From Delphinus delphis (Eukaryota; Chordata; Mammalia; Artiodactyla; Delphinidae), in the NCBI RefSeq assembly GCF_949987515.2, contig NW_027192673.1, forward strand, positions 26,001 to 90,000: a DNA stretch of 64,000 nt, in the 5' to 3' direction. A model generated the notes under the pieces. That model was not told where the DNA came from. It did not search any database and worked only from the letters and a program-made list of their open reading frames with translations. Below, in pieces: positions 40,846-54,605 of the stretch. Every line of letters starts with the position of its first letter. The stretch's first letter is position 1. The translations under genes and the position numbers were made by a program.

Positions 40846-42017
40846 CTAACCCGTACGCTAACACTAACCCGCGCCCTCACACGCACGCTCCCCCTAAAGC
40901 GTTGCCCTACCCTCACCTGGACGCTAAACTGTCGCCATCCCATAACCCTAACCCTAGCCCGAACCCTAACCCTAACCTTTCCCCGAAGCCTGACCCTCAC
41001 CCGTCCCCTAATCCTAACCCGTACGCTAACACTAACCCGCGCCCTCACATGCACGCTCCCCCTAAAGCGTTGCCGTACCCTCACCTGGACCCTAAACCGT
41101 CCACGTCCCCTAACCCTAACCCTAGCCCGAACACTAACCCTAACCCTTCCCCGAAGCCTGACCCTCACCCGTCCCCTAATCCTAACCCGTACGCTCACAC
41201 TAACCCGCGCCCTCACACGCACGCTCCCCCTAAAGCGTTGCCGTACCCTCACCTGGACCCTAAACCGTCCCCGTCCCCTAACCCTAACCATAGCCCGAAC
41301 CCTAACCCTAACACTTCCCCGAAGCCTGACCCTCACCCGTGCCCTAATCCTAAACCGTACGCTCACACTAACTCGCGCCCTCACATGCACGCTCCCCCTA
41401 AAGCGTTGCCGTACCCTCACCTGGACCCTAAACCGTCCCCGTCCCCTAACCCTAACCCTAGCCCGAACCGTAACCCTAACCCTTCCCCGAAGCCTGACCC
41501 TCACCCGTGCCCTAATCCTAACCCGTACGCTAACACTAACCCACGCCCTCACACGCACGCTCCCCCTAAAGCGTTGCCGTACCCTCACCTGGACCCTAAA
41601 CCGTCCCCGTCCCCTAACCCTAACCCTAGCCCGAACCCTACCCCTAAAACTTCCCCGAAGCCTGACCCTCACCCGTCCCCTAATCCTAACCCATACGCTA
41701 ACACTAACCCGCGCCCTCACACGCACGCTCCCCCTAAAGCGTTGCCGTACCCTCACCTGGACCCTAAACCGTCCCCGTCCCCTAACCCTAACCCTAGCCC
41801 GAACCCTAACCCTAACCCTTCCCCGAAGCCTGACCCTCACCCGTCCCCTAATCCTAACCCGTACGCTAACACTAACCCGCGCCCTCACACGCACGCTCCC
41901 CCTGAAGCGTTGCCGTACCCTCACCTGGACCCTAAACCGTCCCCGTCCCCTAACCCTAACCCTAGCCCGAACCCTAACCCTAAACCTTCCCCGAAGCCTG
42001 ACCCTCACCCGTCCCCT

Positions 42018-42025
42018 AATCTAAC
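42018..42025. other. Type-1 marker deletion, copy 7
   Basis: AATCTAAC, the only type-1 marker in the right two thirds of the window, 1,185 bp after a type-2 junction. It heads the copy of the 23-kb segment, so it most likely arrived with that segment. Confidence 0.9.
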
Positions 42026-45000
42026 CCGTACGCTAACACTAACCCGCGCCCTCACACGCACGCTCCCCCTAAAGCGTTGCCGTACCCTCACCTGGACCCT
42101 AAACCGTCCCCGTCCCCTAACCCTAACCCTAGCCCAAGCCCTAACCCTAACACTTCCCCGAAGCCTGACCCTCACCCGTCCCCTAATCCTAACCCGTACG
42201 CTCACACTAACCCGCGCCCTCACACGCACGCTCCCCCTAAAGCATTGCCGTACCCTCACCTGGACCCTAAACCGTCCCCTTCCCCTAACCCTAACCCTAG
42301 CCCGAACCCTAACCCTAACCCTTCCCCGAAGCCTGACCCTCACCCGTCCCCTGATCCTAACCCGTACGCTCACACTAACCCGCGCCCTCACACGCACGCT
42401 CCCCCTAAAGCGTTGCCGTACCCTAACCTGGACCCTAAACCGTCCCCGTCCCCTAACCCTAACCTTAGCCCGAACCCTAACCCTAACTCTTCCCCGAAGC
42501 CTGACCCTCACCCGTCCCGTAATCCTAACCCGTACGCTAACACTAAACCGCGCCCTCACACGCACGCTCCCCCTAAAGCGTTGCCGTACCCTCACCTGGA
42601 CCCTAAACCGCCCCCGTCCCCTAACCCTAACCCTAGCCCGAACCCTAACCCTAACCCTTCCCCGAAACCTGACCCTCACCCGTCCCCTAATCCTAACCCG
42701 TACGCTAACACTAACCCGCGCCCTCACACGCACGCTCCCCCTAAAGCGTTGCCGTACCCTCACCTGGACCCTAAACCGTCCCCGTCCCCTAACCCTAACC
42801 CTAGCCCGAACCCTAACCCTAGCCTTTCCCCGAAGCCTGACCCTCACCCGTCCCCTAATCGTAACCCGTACGCTAACACTAACCCGCGCCCTCACACGCA
42901 CGCTCCCCGTAAAGCGTTGCCATACCCTCACCTGGACCCTAAACCGTCCCGGTCCCCTAACCCTAACCCTAGCCCGAACCCTAACCCTAACACTTCCCCG
43001 AAGCCTGACCCTCACCCGTCCCCTAATCCTAACCCGTACGCTCACACTAACCCGCGACCTCACACGCACGCTCCCCCTAAAGCGTTGCCGTACCCTCACC
43101 TGGACCCTAAACCGTCCCCGTCCCCTAACCCTAACCCTAGCCCGAACCCTACCCCTAACCCTTCCCCGAAGCCTGACCCTCACCCGTGCCCTAATCCTAA
43201 CCCGTATGCTCACACTAACCGGCGCCCTCACACGCACGCTCCCCCTAAAGCGTTGCCGTACCCTCACCTGGACCCTAAACCGTCCCCGTCCCCTAACCCT
43301 AACCCTAGCCCGAACCCTAACCCTAACCCTTCCCCGAAGCCTGACCCTCACCCGTCCCCTAATCCTAACCCGTACGCTAACACTAACCCGTGCCCTCACA
43401 CGCACGCTCCCCCTAAAGCGTTGCCGTACCCTCACCTGGACCCTAAACCGTCCCCGTCCCCTAACCCTAACCCTAGCCCGAACCCTAACCCTAGCCCTTC
43501 CCCGAAGCCTGACCCTCACCCGTCCCCTAATCCTAACCCGTACGCTAACACTAACCCTCGCCCTCACACGCACGCTCCCCCTAAAGCGTTGCCGTACCCT
43601 CACCTGGACCCTAAACCATCCCCGTCCCCTAACCCTAACCCTAGCCCGAACCCTAACCCTAACCCTTCCCCGAAGCCTCACCCTCACCCGTCCCCTAATC
43701 CTAACCCGTACGCTAACACTAACCCGCGCCCTCACACGCACGCTCCCCGTAAAGCGTTGCTGTACCCTCACCTGGACCCTAAACCGTCCCGGTCCCCTAA
43801 ACCTAACCCTAGCCCGAACCCTAACCCTAACCCTTCCCCGAAGCCTGACCCTCACCCGTCCCCTAATCCTACCCCGTACGCTCACACTAAACCAAGCCCT
43901 CACACGCACGCTCCCCCTAAAGCGTTGCCGTACCCTCACCTGGACCCTAAACCGTCCCCGTCCCCTAACCCTAACCCTAGCCCGAACCCTACCCCTAACC
44001 CTTCCCCGAAGCCTGACCCTCACCCGTGCCCTAATCCTAACCCGTATGCTCACACTAACCGGCGCCCTCACACGCACGCTCCCCCTAAAGCGTTGCCGTA
44101 CCCTCACCTGGACCCTAAACCGTCCCCATCCCCTAACCCTAACCCTAGCCCGAACCCTAACCCTAACCCTTCCCCGAAGCCTGACCCTCACCCGTCCCCT
44201 AATCCTAACCCGTACGCTAACACTAACCCGCGCCCTCACACGCACGCTCCCCCTAAAGCGTTGCCATACCCTCACCTGGACCCTATACCGTCCCCGTCCC
44301 CTAACCCTAACCCTAGCCCGAACCCTAACCCTAACCCTTCCCCGAAGCCTGACCCTCACCCGTGCCCTAATCCTAACCCGTACGCTAACACTAACCCGCG
44401 CCCTCACACGCACACTCCCCCTAAAGCGTTGCCGTACCCTCACCTGGACCCTAAACCGTCCCCGTCCCCTAACCCTAACCCTAGCCCGAACCCTAACCCT
44501 AAACCTTCCCCGAAGCCTGACCCTCACCCGTGCCCTAATCCTAACCCGTACGCTAACACTAACCCGCGCCCTCACATGCACGCTCCCCCTAAAGCTTTGC
44601 CGTACCCTCACCTGGACCCTAAACCGTCCCCGTCCCCTAACCCTAACCCTAGCCCGAACCCTAACCCTAAACCTTCCACGAAGCCTGACCCTCACCCGTC
44701 CCCTAATCCTAACCCGTACGCTAACAGTAACCCGCGCCCTCACACGCACGCTCCCCCTAAAGCGTTGCCGTACCCTCACCTGTACACTAAACCGTCCCCG
44801 TCCCCTAACCCTAACGCTAGCCCGAACCCTAACACTAACCCTTCCCCGAAGCCTGACCCTCACCCGTCCCCTAATCCTAACCCGTACGCTCACACTAACC
44901 CGCGCCCTCACACGCACGCTCCCCTTAAAGCGTTGCCGTACCCTCACCTGGACCCTAAACCGTCCCCGTCCCCTAGCCCTAACCCTAGCCCAAACCCTAA

Positions 45001-45720
45001 CCCTAACCCTTCCCCGAAGCCTGACCGTCACCCGTCCCCTAATCCTAACCCGTACACTCACACTAACCCGCGCCCTCACACGCACGCTCCCCCTAAAGCG
45101 TTGCCGTACCCTCACCTGGACCCTAAACCGTCGCCGTCCCCTAACCCTAACCCTAGCCCGAACCCTAACCCTAACCCTTCCCCGAAGCCTGACCCTCACC
45201 CGTCCCCTAATCCTAACCCGTACGCTCACACTAACCCGCGCCCCCACACGCACGCTCCCCCTAAAGCGTTGCCGTGCCCTCACCTGGACCCTAAACCGTC
45301 CCCGTCCCCTAACCCTAACCCTAGCCCGAACCCTAACCCTAACCCTTCCCCGAAGCCTGTCCCTCACCCGTCCCCTAATCCTAACCCGTACGCTCACACT
45401 AACCCGCGCCCTCACACGCACGCTCCCCCTAAAGCGTTGCCGTACCCTCACCTGGACCCTAAACCGTCCCCATCCCCTAACCCTCACCCTAGCCCGAACC
45501 CTACCCCTAACCCTTCCCCGAAGCCTGACCCTCACCCGTGCCCTAATCCTAACCCGTACGCTAACACTAACCCGCGCCCTCACACGCACGCTCCCCCTAA
45601 AGCGTTGCCGTACCCTCACCTGGACTCTAAACCGTCCCCGTCCCCTAACCCTAACCCTAGCCCGAACCCTAACCCTAACCCTTCCCCGAAGCCTGACCCT
45701 CACCCGTGCCCTAATCCTAA
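42026..45720. repeat. Long-range duplicated segment, copy B
   Basis: This is the counterpart of 23.07-26.9 kb and begins with the same type-1 deletion. CCGTATGCTC at 43202 and 44042 and TATACCG at 44284 keep the 18,783-bp offset. It retains the hexamer that copy A lost at 25520. Between about 44.77 and 45.0 kb it has units (CTGTACACTAAA, CCTAGCCCTAACC, GACCGTCACC) that resemble 32.0-32.3 kb instead, so the copy is itself patched. Confidence 0.78.
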
Positions 45721-47550
45721 CCCGTACGCTAACACTAACCCGCGCCCTCACACGCACGCTCCCCTTAAAGCGTTGCCGTACCCTCATCTGTACCCTAAAC
45801 CGTCCCCGTCCCCTAACCCTAACCCTAGCCCGAACCCTAACCCTAACACTTCCCCGAAGCCTGACCCTCACCCGTCCCCTAATCCTAACCCGTACGCTAA
45901 CACGAACCCGCGCCCTCACACGCACGCTCCCCCTAAAGCGTTGCCGTACCCTCACCTGGACCCTAAACCGTCCCCGTCCCCTAACCCTAACCCTAGCCCG
46001 AACCCTAACCCTAACCCTTCCCCGAAGCCTGACCCTCACCCGTGCCCTAATCCTAACCCGTACGCTAACACTAAGCCACGCCCTCACACGCACGCTCCCC
46101 CTAAAGCGTTGCCGTACCCTCACCTGGACCCTAAACCGTCCCCGTCCCCTAACCCTAACCCTAGCCCGAACCCTAACCCTAACCCTTCCCCGAAGCCTGA
46201 CCCTCACCCTTGCCCTAATCCTAACCCGTACGCTAACACGAACCCGCGCCCTCAAACGCACACTCCCCCTAAAGCGTTGCCGTACCCTCACCTGGACCCT
46301 AAACCGTCCCCGTCCCCTAACCCTAACCCTAGCCCGAACCCTAACCCTAACCCTTCCCCGAAACCTGACCCTCACCCGTCCCCTAATCCTAACCCGTACG
46401 CTAACACTAACCCGCGCCCTCACACGCACGCTCCCCCTAAAGCGTTGCCGTACCCTCACCTGGACCCTAAACCGTCCCCGTCCCCTAACCCTAACCCTAG
46501 CCCGAACCCTAACCCTAACCCTTCCCCGAAGCCTGACCCTCACCCGTCCCCTAATCCTAACCCGTACGCTCACACTCACCCGCGCCCTCACACGCACGCT
46601 CCCCCTAAAGCGTTGCCGTACCCTCACCTGGACCCTAAACCGTCCCCGTCCCCTAACCCTAACCCTAGCCCGAACCCTAACCCTAACCCTTCCCCGAAGC
46701 CTGTACCTCACCCGTCGCCTAATCCTAACCCGTACGCTAACACTAACCCGCGCCCTCACACGCACGCTCCCCCTAAAGCGTTGCCGTACCCTCACCTGGA
46801 CCCTAAACCGTCCCCGTCCCCTAACCCTAACCCTAGCCCGAACCCTAACCCTAACCTTTCCCCGAAGCCTGACCCTCACCCGTGCCCTAATCCTAACCCG
46901 TACGCTAACACGAACCCGCGCCCTAACACGCACACTCCCCCTAAAGCGTTGCCGTACCCTCACCTGGACCCTAAACCGTCCCCGTCCCCTAACCCTAACC
47001 CTAGCCCGAACCCTAACCCTAACCCTACCCCGAAGCCTGACCCTCACCCGTCCCCTAATCCTAACCCGTACGCTAACACTAAACCGCGCCCTCACACGCA
47101 CGCTCCCCCTAAAGCGTTGCCGTACCCTCACCTGGACCCTAAACCGTCCCCGTCCCCTAACCCTAACCCTAGCCCGAATCCTAACCCTAACACTTCCCCG
47201 AAGCCTGACCCTCAACAGTCCCCTAATCCTAACCCGTACGCTAAAACTAACCCGCGCCGTCACACGCACGCTCCCCCTAAAGCGTTGCAGAACCCTCACC
47301 TGGACCCTAAACCGTCCCCGTCCCCTAACCCTAACCCTAGCCCGAACCCTAACCCTAACCCTTCCCCGAAGCCTGACCCTCACCCGTGCCCTAATCCTAA
47401 CCCGTACGCTAACACTAACCCGCCCCCTCACACGCACGCTCCCCCTGAAGCGTTGCCGTACCCTCACCTGGACCCTAAACCGTCCCCGTCCCCTAACCAT
47501 AAACCTAGCCCGAACCCTAACCCTAACCCTTCCCTGAAGCCTGACCATCA

Positions 47551-47563
47551 CCCGACCCTAATC
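47551..47563. other. Type-2 marker junction, copy 3
   Basis: Same junction, 6,718 bp after copy 2 (40 units minus two 1-bp losses). The 0.9 kb to the right repeat those after copy 2 (CCACGTCCCC at 41101 and 47819, AACCATAGCCC, CTAACTCGCGCC). Confidence 0.9.
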
Positions 47564-49504
47564 CTAACCCGTACGCTAACACTAACCCGCGCCCTCACAC
47601 GCACGCTCCCCCTAAAGCGTTGCCCTACCCTCACCTGGACGCTAAACTGTCGCCATCCCCTAACCCTAACCCTAGCCCGAACCCTAACCCTAACCTTTCC
47701 CCGAAGCCTGACCCTCACCCGTTCCCTAATCCTAACCCGTACGCTAACACTAACCCGCGCCCTCACACGCACGCTCCCCCTAAAGCGTTGCCGTACCCTC
47801 ACCTGGACCCTAAACCGTCCACGTCCCCTAACCCTAACCCTAGCCCGAACACTAACCCTAACCCTTCCCCGAAGCCTGACCCTCACCCGTCCCCTAATCC
47901 TAACCCGTACGCTCACACTAACCCGCGCCCTCACACGCACGCTCCCCCTAAAGCGTTGCCGTACCCTCACCTGGACCCTAAACCGTCCCCGTCCCCTAAC
48001 CCTAACCATAGCCCGAACCCTAACCCTAACACTTCCCCGAAGCCTGACCCTCACCCGTGCCCTAATCCTAAACCGTACGCTCCCACTAACTCGCGCCCTC
48101 ACACGCACGCTCCCCCTAAAGCGTTGCCGTACCCTCACCTGGACCCTAAACCGTCCCCGTCCCCTAACCCTAACCCTAGCCCGAACCCTAACCCTAACCC
48201 TTCCCCGAAGCCTGACCCTCACCCGTGCCCTAATCCTAACCCGTACGCTAACACTAACCCACGCCCTCACACGCACGCTCCCCCTAAAGCATTGCCGTAC
48301 CCTCACCTGGACCCTAAACCGTCTCCGTCCCCTAACCCTAACCCTAGCCCGAACCCTAACCCTAACACTTCCCCGAAGCCTGACCCTCACCCGTCCCCTA
48401 ATCCTAACCCGTACGCTAACACTAACCCGCGCCCTCACACGCACGCTCCCCCTAAAGCGTTGCCGTACCCTCACCTGGACCCTAAACCGTCCCCGTCCCC
48501 TAACCCTAACCCTAGCCCGAACCCTAACCCTAACCCTTCCCCAAAGCCTGACCCTCACCCGTCCCCTAATCCTAACCCGTACGCTCACACTAACCCGCGC
48601 CCTCACACGCACACTCCCCCTAAAGCGTTGCCGTACTCTCACCTGGACCCTAAACCGTCGCCGTCCCCTAAACCTAACCCTAGCCTGAACCCTAACCCTA
48701 ACCCTTCCCCGAAGCCTGACCCTCACCCGTCCCTTAATGCTAACCCGTACGCTCACACTAACCCGCGCCCTCACACGCACGCTCCCCCTAAAGCGTTGCC
48801 GTACCCTATCCTGGACCCTAAACCGTCCCCGTCCCCTAACCCTAACCCTAGCCCGAACCCTAACCCTAACCCTTCCCCGAAGCCTGTCCCTCACCCGTCC
48901 CCTAATCCTAACCCGTACGCTAACACTAACCCGCGCCCTCACACGCACGCTCCCACTAAAGCGTTGCCGTAACCTCACCTGGACCCTAAACCGTCCCCGT
49001 CCCCTAACCCTAACCCTACCCCGAACCCTAACCCTAACCCTTCCCCGAAGCCTGACCCTCACCCGTGCCCTAATCCTAACCCGTACGCTAACACGAACCC
49101 GCGCCCTCACACGCACACTCCCCCTAAAGCGTTGCCGTACCCTCACCTGGACCCTAAACCGTCCCCGTCCCCTAACCCTAACCCTAGCCCGAACCCTAAA
49201 CCTAACCGTTCCCCGAAGCCTGACCGTCAACCGTCCCCTAATCCTAACCCGTACGCTAAAACTAACCCGCGCCCTCACACGCACGCTCCCCCTAAAGCGT
49301 TGCAGTACCCTCACCTGGACCCTAAACCGTCCCCGTCCCCTAACCCTAACCCTAGCCCGAACCCTAACCCTAACCCTTCCCCGAAGTCTGACCCTCACTC
49401 GTGCCCTAATCCTAACCCGTACGCTAACACTAACCCGCGCCCTCACACGCACGCTCCCCCTAAAGCGTTGCCGTACCCTCACCTGGACCCTAAACCGTCC
49501 CCGT

Positions 49505-49522
49505 CCCCTAACCCTAGCCCGA
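49505..49522. other. 6-bp core deletion, family copy 1
   Basis: One CCCTAA is missing from hexamers 6-7 in a unit that also has TGACACTCAC, CGCGAACTCAC and CCCCGTAAAG. Three further units carry this same combination or most of it. Confidence 0.9.
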
Positions 49523-50231
49523 ACCCTAACCCTAACCCTTCCCCGAAGCCTGACACTCACCCGTCCCCTAATCCTAACCCGTACGCTAACACTAACCCGC
49601 GAACTCACACGCACGCTCCCCGTAAAGCGTTGCCGTACCCTCACCTGGACCCTAAACCGTCCCCGTCCCCTAACCCTAACCCAAGCCCGAACCCTAACCC
49701 TAACCCTTCCCCGAAGCCTGACCCTCACCCGTCCCCTAATCCTAACCCGTACGCTAACACTAACCCACGCCCTCACACGCACGCTCCCCCTAAAGCGTTG
49801 CCTTACCCTCACCTGGACCCTAAACCGTCCCCGTCCCCTAACCCTAACCCTAGCCCGAACCCTAACCCTAACACTTCCCCGAAGCCTGACCCTCACCCGT
49901 CCCCTAATCCTAACCCGTACGCTAACACTAACCCGCGCCCTCACACGCACGCTCCCCCTAAAGCGTTGCCGTACCCTCACCTGGACCCTAAACCGTCCCC
50001 GTCCCCTAACCCTAACCCTAGCCCGAACCCTAACCCTAACACTTCCCCGAAGCCTGACCCTCACCCGTCCCCTAATCCTAACCTGTACGCTAACACTAAC
50101 CCGCGCCCTCACACGCACGCTCCCCCTGAAGCGTTGCCGTACCCTCACCTGGACCCTAAACCGTCCCCGTCCCCTAACCCTAACCCTAGCCCGAACCCTA
50201 ACCCTAACCCTTCCCTGAAGCCTGACCATCA

Positions 50232-50244
50232 CCCGACCCTAATC
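50232..50244. other. Type-2 marker junction, copy 4
   Basis: 2,681 bp after copy 3 (16 units minus 7: one hexamer and one base). The right side reads CGTACTCTAACAC and AACCCCCGCC, shared only with copy 5, and GACGCTAAACCG instead of GACGCTAAACTG. Confidence 0.9.
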
Positions 50245-53200
50245 CTAACCCGTACTCTAACACTAACCCCCGCCCTCACACGCACGCTCCCCCTAAAGCG
50301 TTGCCGTACCCTCACCTGGACGCTAAACCGTCGCCATCCCCTAACCCTAACCCTAGCCCGAACCCTAACCCTAACACTTCCCCGAAGCCTGACCCTCACC
50401 TGTCCCGTAATCCTAACCCGTACGCTAACACTAACCCGCGCCCTCACACGCACGCTCCCCCTAAAGCGTTGCCGTACCCTCACCTGGACCCTAAACCGTC
50501 CCCGTCCCCTAACCCTAACCCTAGCCCGAACCCTAACCCTAACCCTTCCCCGAAGCCTGACCGTCACCCGTCCCCTAATCCTAACCCGTACGCTCACACT
50601 AACCCGCGCCCTCACACGCAAGCTCCCCCTAAAGCATTGCCGTACCCTCACCTGGACCCTAAACCGTCGCCGTCCCCTAACCCTAACCCTAGCCCGAACC
50701 CTAACCCTAACCCTTCCCCGAAGCCTGACCCTCACCCGTCCCCTAATCCTAACCCGTACGCTAACACTAACCCACGCCCTCACACGCACGCTCCCCCTAA
50801 AGCGTTGCCGTACCCTCACCTGGACCCTAAACCGTCCCCGTCCCCTAACCCTAACCCTAGCCCGAACCCTACCCCTAAAACTTCCCCGAAGCCTGACCCT
50901 CACCCGTCCCCTAATCCTACCCCGTACGCTCACACTAAACCAAGCCCTCACACGCACGCTCCCCCTAAAGCGTTGCCGTACCCTCACCTGGACCCTAAAC
51001 CGTCCCCGTCCCCTAACCCTAACCCTAGCCCGAACCCTACCCCTAACCCTTCCCCGAAGCCTGACCCTCACCCGTGCCCTAATCCTAACCCGTATGCTCA
51101 CACTAACCGGCGCCCTCACACGCACGCTCCCCCTAAAGCGTTGCCGTACCCTCACCTGGACCCTAAACCGTCCCCGTCCCCTAACCCTAACCCTAGCCCG
51201 AACCCTAACCCTAACCCTTCCCCGAAGCCTGACCCTCACCCGTCCCCTAATCCTAACCCGTACGCTAACACTAACCCGCGCCCTCACACGCACGCTCCCC
51301 CTAAAGCGTTGCCATACCCTCACCTGGACCCTATACCGTCCCCGTCCCCTAACCCTAACCCTAGCCCGAACCCTAACCCTAACCCTTCCCCGAAGCCTGA
51401 CCCTCACCCGTGCCCTAATCCTAACCCGTACGCTAACACTAACCCGCGCCCTCACACGCACACTCCCCCTAAAGCGTTGCCGTACCCTCACCTGGACCCT
51501 AAACAGTCCCCGTCCCCTAACCCTAACCCTAGCCCGAACCCTAACCCTAAACCTTCCCCGAAGCCTGACCCTCACCCGTGCCCTAATCCTAACCCGTACG
51601 CTAACACTAACCCGCGCCCTCACATGCACGATCCCCCTAATGCTTTGCCGTACCCTCACCTGGACCCTAAACCGTCCCCGTCCCCTAACCCTAACCCTAG
51701 CCCGAACACTAACCCTAAACCTTCCACGAAGCCTGACCCTCACCCGTCCCCTAATCCTAACCCGTACGCTAACAGTAACCCGCGCTCTCACACGCACGCT
51801 CCCCCTAAAGCGTTGCCGTACCCTCACCTGGACCCTAAACCGTCCCCGTCCCCTAGCCCTAACCCTAGCCCGAACCATAACCCTAACCCTTCCCTGAAGC
51901 CTGACCCTCACCCGTGCCCTAATCCTAACCCGTACGCTCACACTAACCCGCGCCCTCACATGCACGCTCCCCCTAAAGCGTTGCCGTACCCTCACCTGGA
52001 CCCTAAACCGTCCCCGTTCCCTAACCCTAACCCTAGCCCGAACCCTAACCCTAACCCTTCCCCGAAGCCTGACCCTCACCCGTCCCCTAATCCTAACCCG
52101 TACGCTAACACGAACCCGCGTCCTCACACGCACGCTCCCCCTAAAGCGTTGCCGTACCCTCACCTGGACCCTAAACCGTCCCCGTCCCCTAACCCTAACC
52201 CTAGCCCGAACACTAACCCTAACCCTTCCCCGAAGCCTGACCCTCACCCGTCCCCTAATCCTAACCCGTACGCTCACACTCACCCGCGCCCTCACACGCA
52301 CGCTCCCCCTAAAGCGTTGCCGTACCCTCACCTGGACCCTAAACCGTCCCCGTCCCCTAACCCTAACCATAGCCCGAACCCTAACCCTAACACTTCCCAG
52401 AAGCCTGACCCTCACCCGTGCCCTAATCCTAAACCGTACGCTCACACTAACTCGCGCCCTCACACGCACGCTCCCCCTAAAGCGTTGCCGTACCCTCACC
52501 TGGACCCTAAACCGTCCCCGTCCCCTAACCCTAACCCTAGCCCGAACCCTAACCCTAACCCTTCCCCGAAGCCTGACCCTCACCCGTGCCCTAATCCTAA
52601 CCCGTACGCTAACACTAACCCACGCCCTCACACGCACGCTCCCCCTAAAGCGTTGCCGTACCCTCACCTGGACCCTAAACCGTCTCCGTCCCCTAACCCT
52701 AACCCTAGCCCGAACCCTAACCCTAACACTTCCCCGAAGCCTGACCCTCACCCGTCCCCTAATCCTAACCCGTACGCTAACACTAACCCGCGCCCTCACA
52801 CGCACGCTCCCCCTAAAGCGTTGCCGTACCCTCACCTGGACCCTAAACCGTCCCCGTCCCCTAACCCTAACCCTAGCCCGAACCCTAACCCTAACCCTTC
52901 CCCAAAGCCTGACCCTCACCCGTCCCCTAATCCTAACCCGTACGCTCACACTAACCCGCGCCCTCACACGCACACTCCCCCTAAAGCGTTGCCGTACTCT
53001 CACCTGGACCCTAAACCGTCGCCGTCCCCTAAACCTAACCCTAGCCCGAACCCTAACCCTAACCCTTCCCCGAAGCCTGACCCTCACCCGTCCCCTAATG
53101 CTAACCCGTACGCTCACACTAACCCGCGCCCTCACACGCACGCTCCCCCTAAAGCGTTGCCGTACCCTATCCTGGACCCTAAACCGTCCCCGTCCCCTAA

Positions 53201-53863
53201 CCCTAACCCTAGCCCGAACCCTAACCCTAACCCTTCCCCGAAGCCTGTCCCTCACCCGTCCCCTAATCCTAACCCGTACGCTAACACTAACCCGCGCCCT
53301 CACACGCACGCTCCCACTAAAGCGTTGCCGTAACCTCACCTGGACCCTAAACCGTCCCCGTCCCCTAACCCTAACCCTACCCCGAACCCTAACCCTAACC
53401 CTTCCCCGAAGCCTGACCCTCACCCGTGCCCTAATCCTAACCCGTACGCTAACACGAACCCGCGCCCTCACACGCACACTCCCCCTAAAGCGTTGCCGTA
53501 CCCTCACCTGGACCCTAAACCATCCCCGTCCCCTAACCCTAACCCTAGCCCGAACCCTAAACCTAACCGTTCCCCGAAGCCTGACCGTCAACCGTCCCCT
53601 AATCCTAACCCGTACGCTAAAACTAACCCGCGCCCTCACACGCACGCTCCCCCTAAAGCGTTGCAGTACCCTCACCTGGACCCTAAACCGTCCCCGTCCC
53701 CTAACCCTAACCCTAGCCCGAACCCTAACCCTAACCCTTCCCCGAAGTCTGACCCTCACTCGTGCCCTAATCCTAACCCGTACGCTAACACTAACCCGCG
53801 CCCTCACACGCACGCTCCCCCTAAAGCGTTGCCGTACCCTCACCTGGACCCTAAACCGTCCCC

Positions 53864-53882
53864 GTCCCCTAACCCTAGCCCG
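53864..53882. other. 6-bp core deletion, family copy 2
   Basis: Same unit as at 49.5 kb, 4,361 bp downstream, copied by the 26-unit duplication. Confidence 0.9.
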
Positions 53883-54592
53883 AACCCTAACCCTAACCCT
53901 TCCCCGAAGCCTGACACTCACCCGTCCCCTAATCCTAACCCGTACGCTAACACTAACCCGCGAACTCACACGCACGCTCCCCGTAAAGCGTTGCCGTACC
54001 CTCACCTGGACCCTAAACCGTCCCCGTCCCCTAACCCTAACCCAAGCCCGAACCCTAACCCTAACCCTTCCCCGAAGCCTGACCCTCACCCGTCCCCTAA
54101 TCCTAACCCGTACGCTAACACTAACCCACGCCCTCACACGCACGCTCCCCCTAAAGCGTTGCCTTACCCTCACCTGGACCCTAAACCGTCCCCGTCCCCT
54201 AACCCTAACCCTAGCCCGAACCCTAACCCTAACACTTCCCCGAAGCCTGACCCTCACCCGTCCCCTAATCCTAACCCGTACGCTAACACTAACCCGCGCC
54301 CTCACACGCACGCTCCCCCTAAAGCGTTGCCGTACCCTCACCTGGACCCTAAACCGTCCCCGTCCCCTAACCCTAACCCTAGCCCGAACCCTAACCCTAA
54401 CACTTCCCCGAAGCCTGACCCTCACCCGTCCCCTAATCCTAACCTGTACGCTAACACTAACCTGCGCCCTCACACGCACGCTCCCCCTGAAGCGTTGCCG
54501 TACCCTCACCTGGACCCTAAACCGTCCCCGTCCCCTAACCCTAACCCTAGCCCGAACCCTAACCCTAACCCTTCCCTGAAGCCTGACCATCA

Positions 54593-54605
54593 CCCGACCC
54601 TAATC
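54593..54605. other. Type-2 marker junction, copy 5
   Basis: 4,361 bp after copy 4 with the same CGTACTCTAACAC and AACCCCCGCC neighbours. It is the duplicated partner of copy 4 in the 26-unit duplication. Confidence 0.9.

Larger units (their letters stand above)
47830..52020. repeat. 26-unit (4,361 bp) near-tandem duplication, copy A
   Basis: It matches 52.19-56.37 kb at a 4,361-bp offset: AACCATAGCCC (48003 and 52364), TAATGCTAACC, CCCTATCCTGG, CCTGTCCCTC, TCCCACTAAAG, CCGTAACCTC (48968 and 53329), CCGTTCCCC with CCGTCAACC, a 6-bp deletion unit with CGCGAACTCAC, and a type-2 junction. I noticed roughly a dozen differences by eye over the first 3.2 kb, for example AGCCTGAACC at 48682 against AGCCCGAACC. 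Confidence 0.87.

Noticed and set aside
30847..42024. Open frame of 3,725 codons rich in Pro-Asn then Leu-Thr
   Set aside because: It starts at the TTG of the repeat itself, switches composition at a 1-bp deletion, overlaps open frames on both strands, and accumulates changes at all codon positions. It is a by-product of a 56-codon stop-free repeat.
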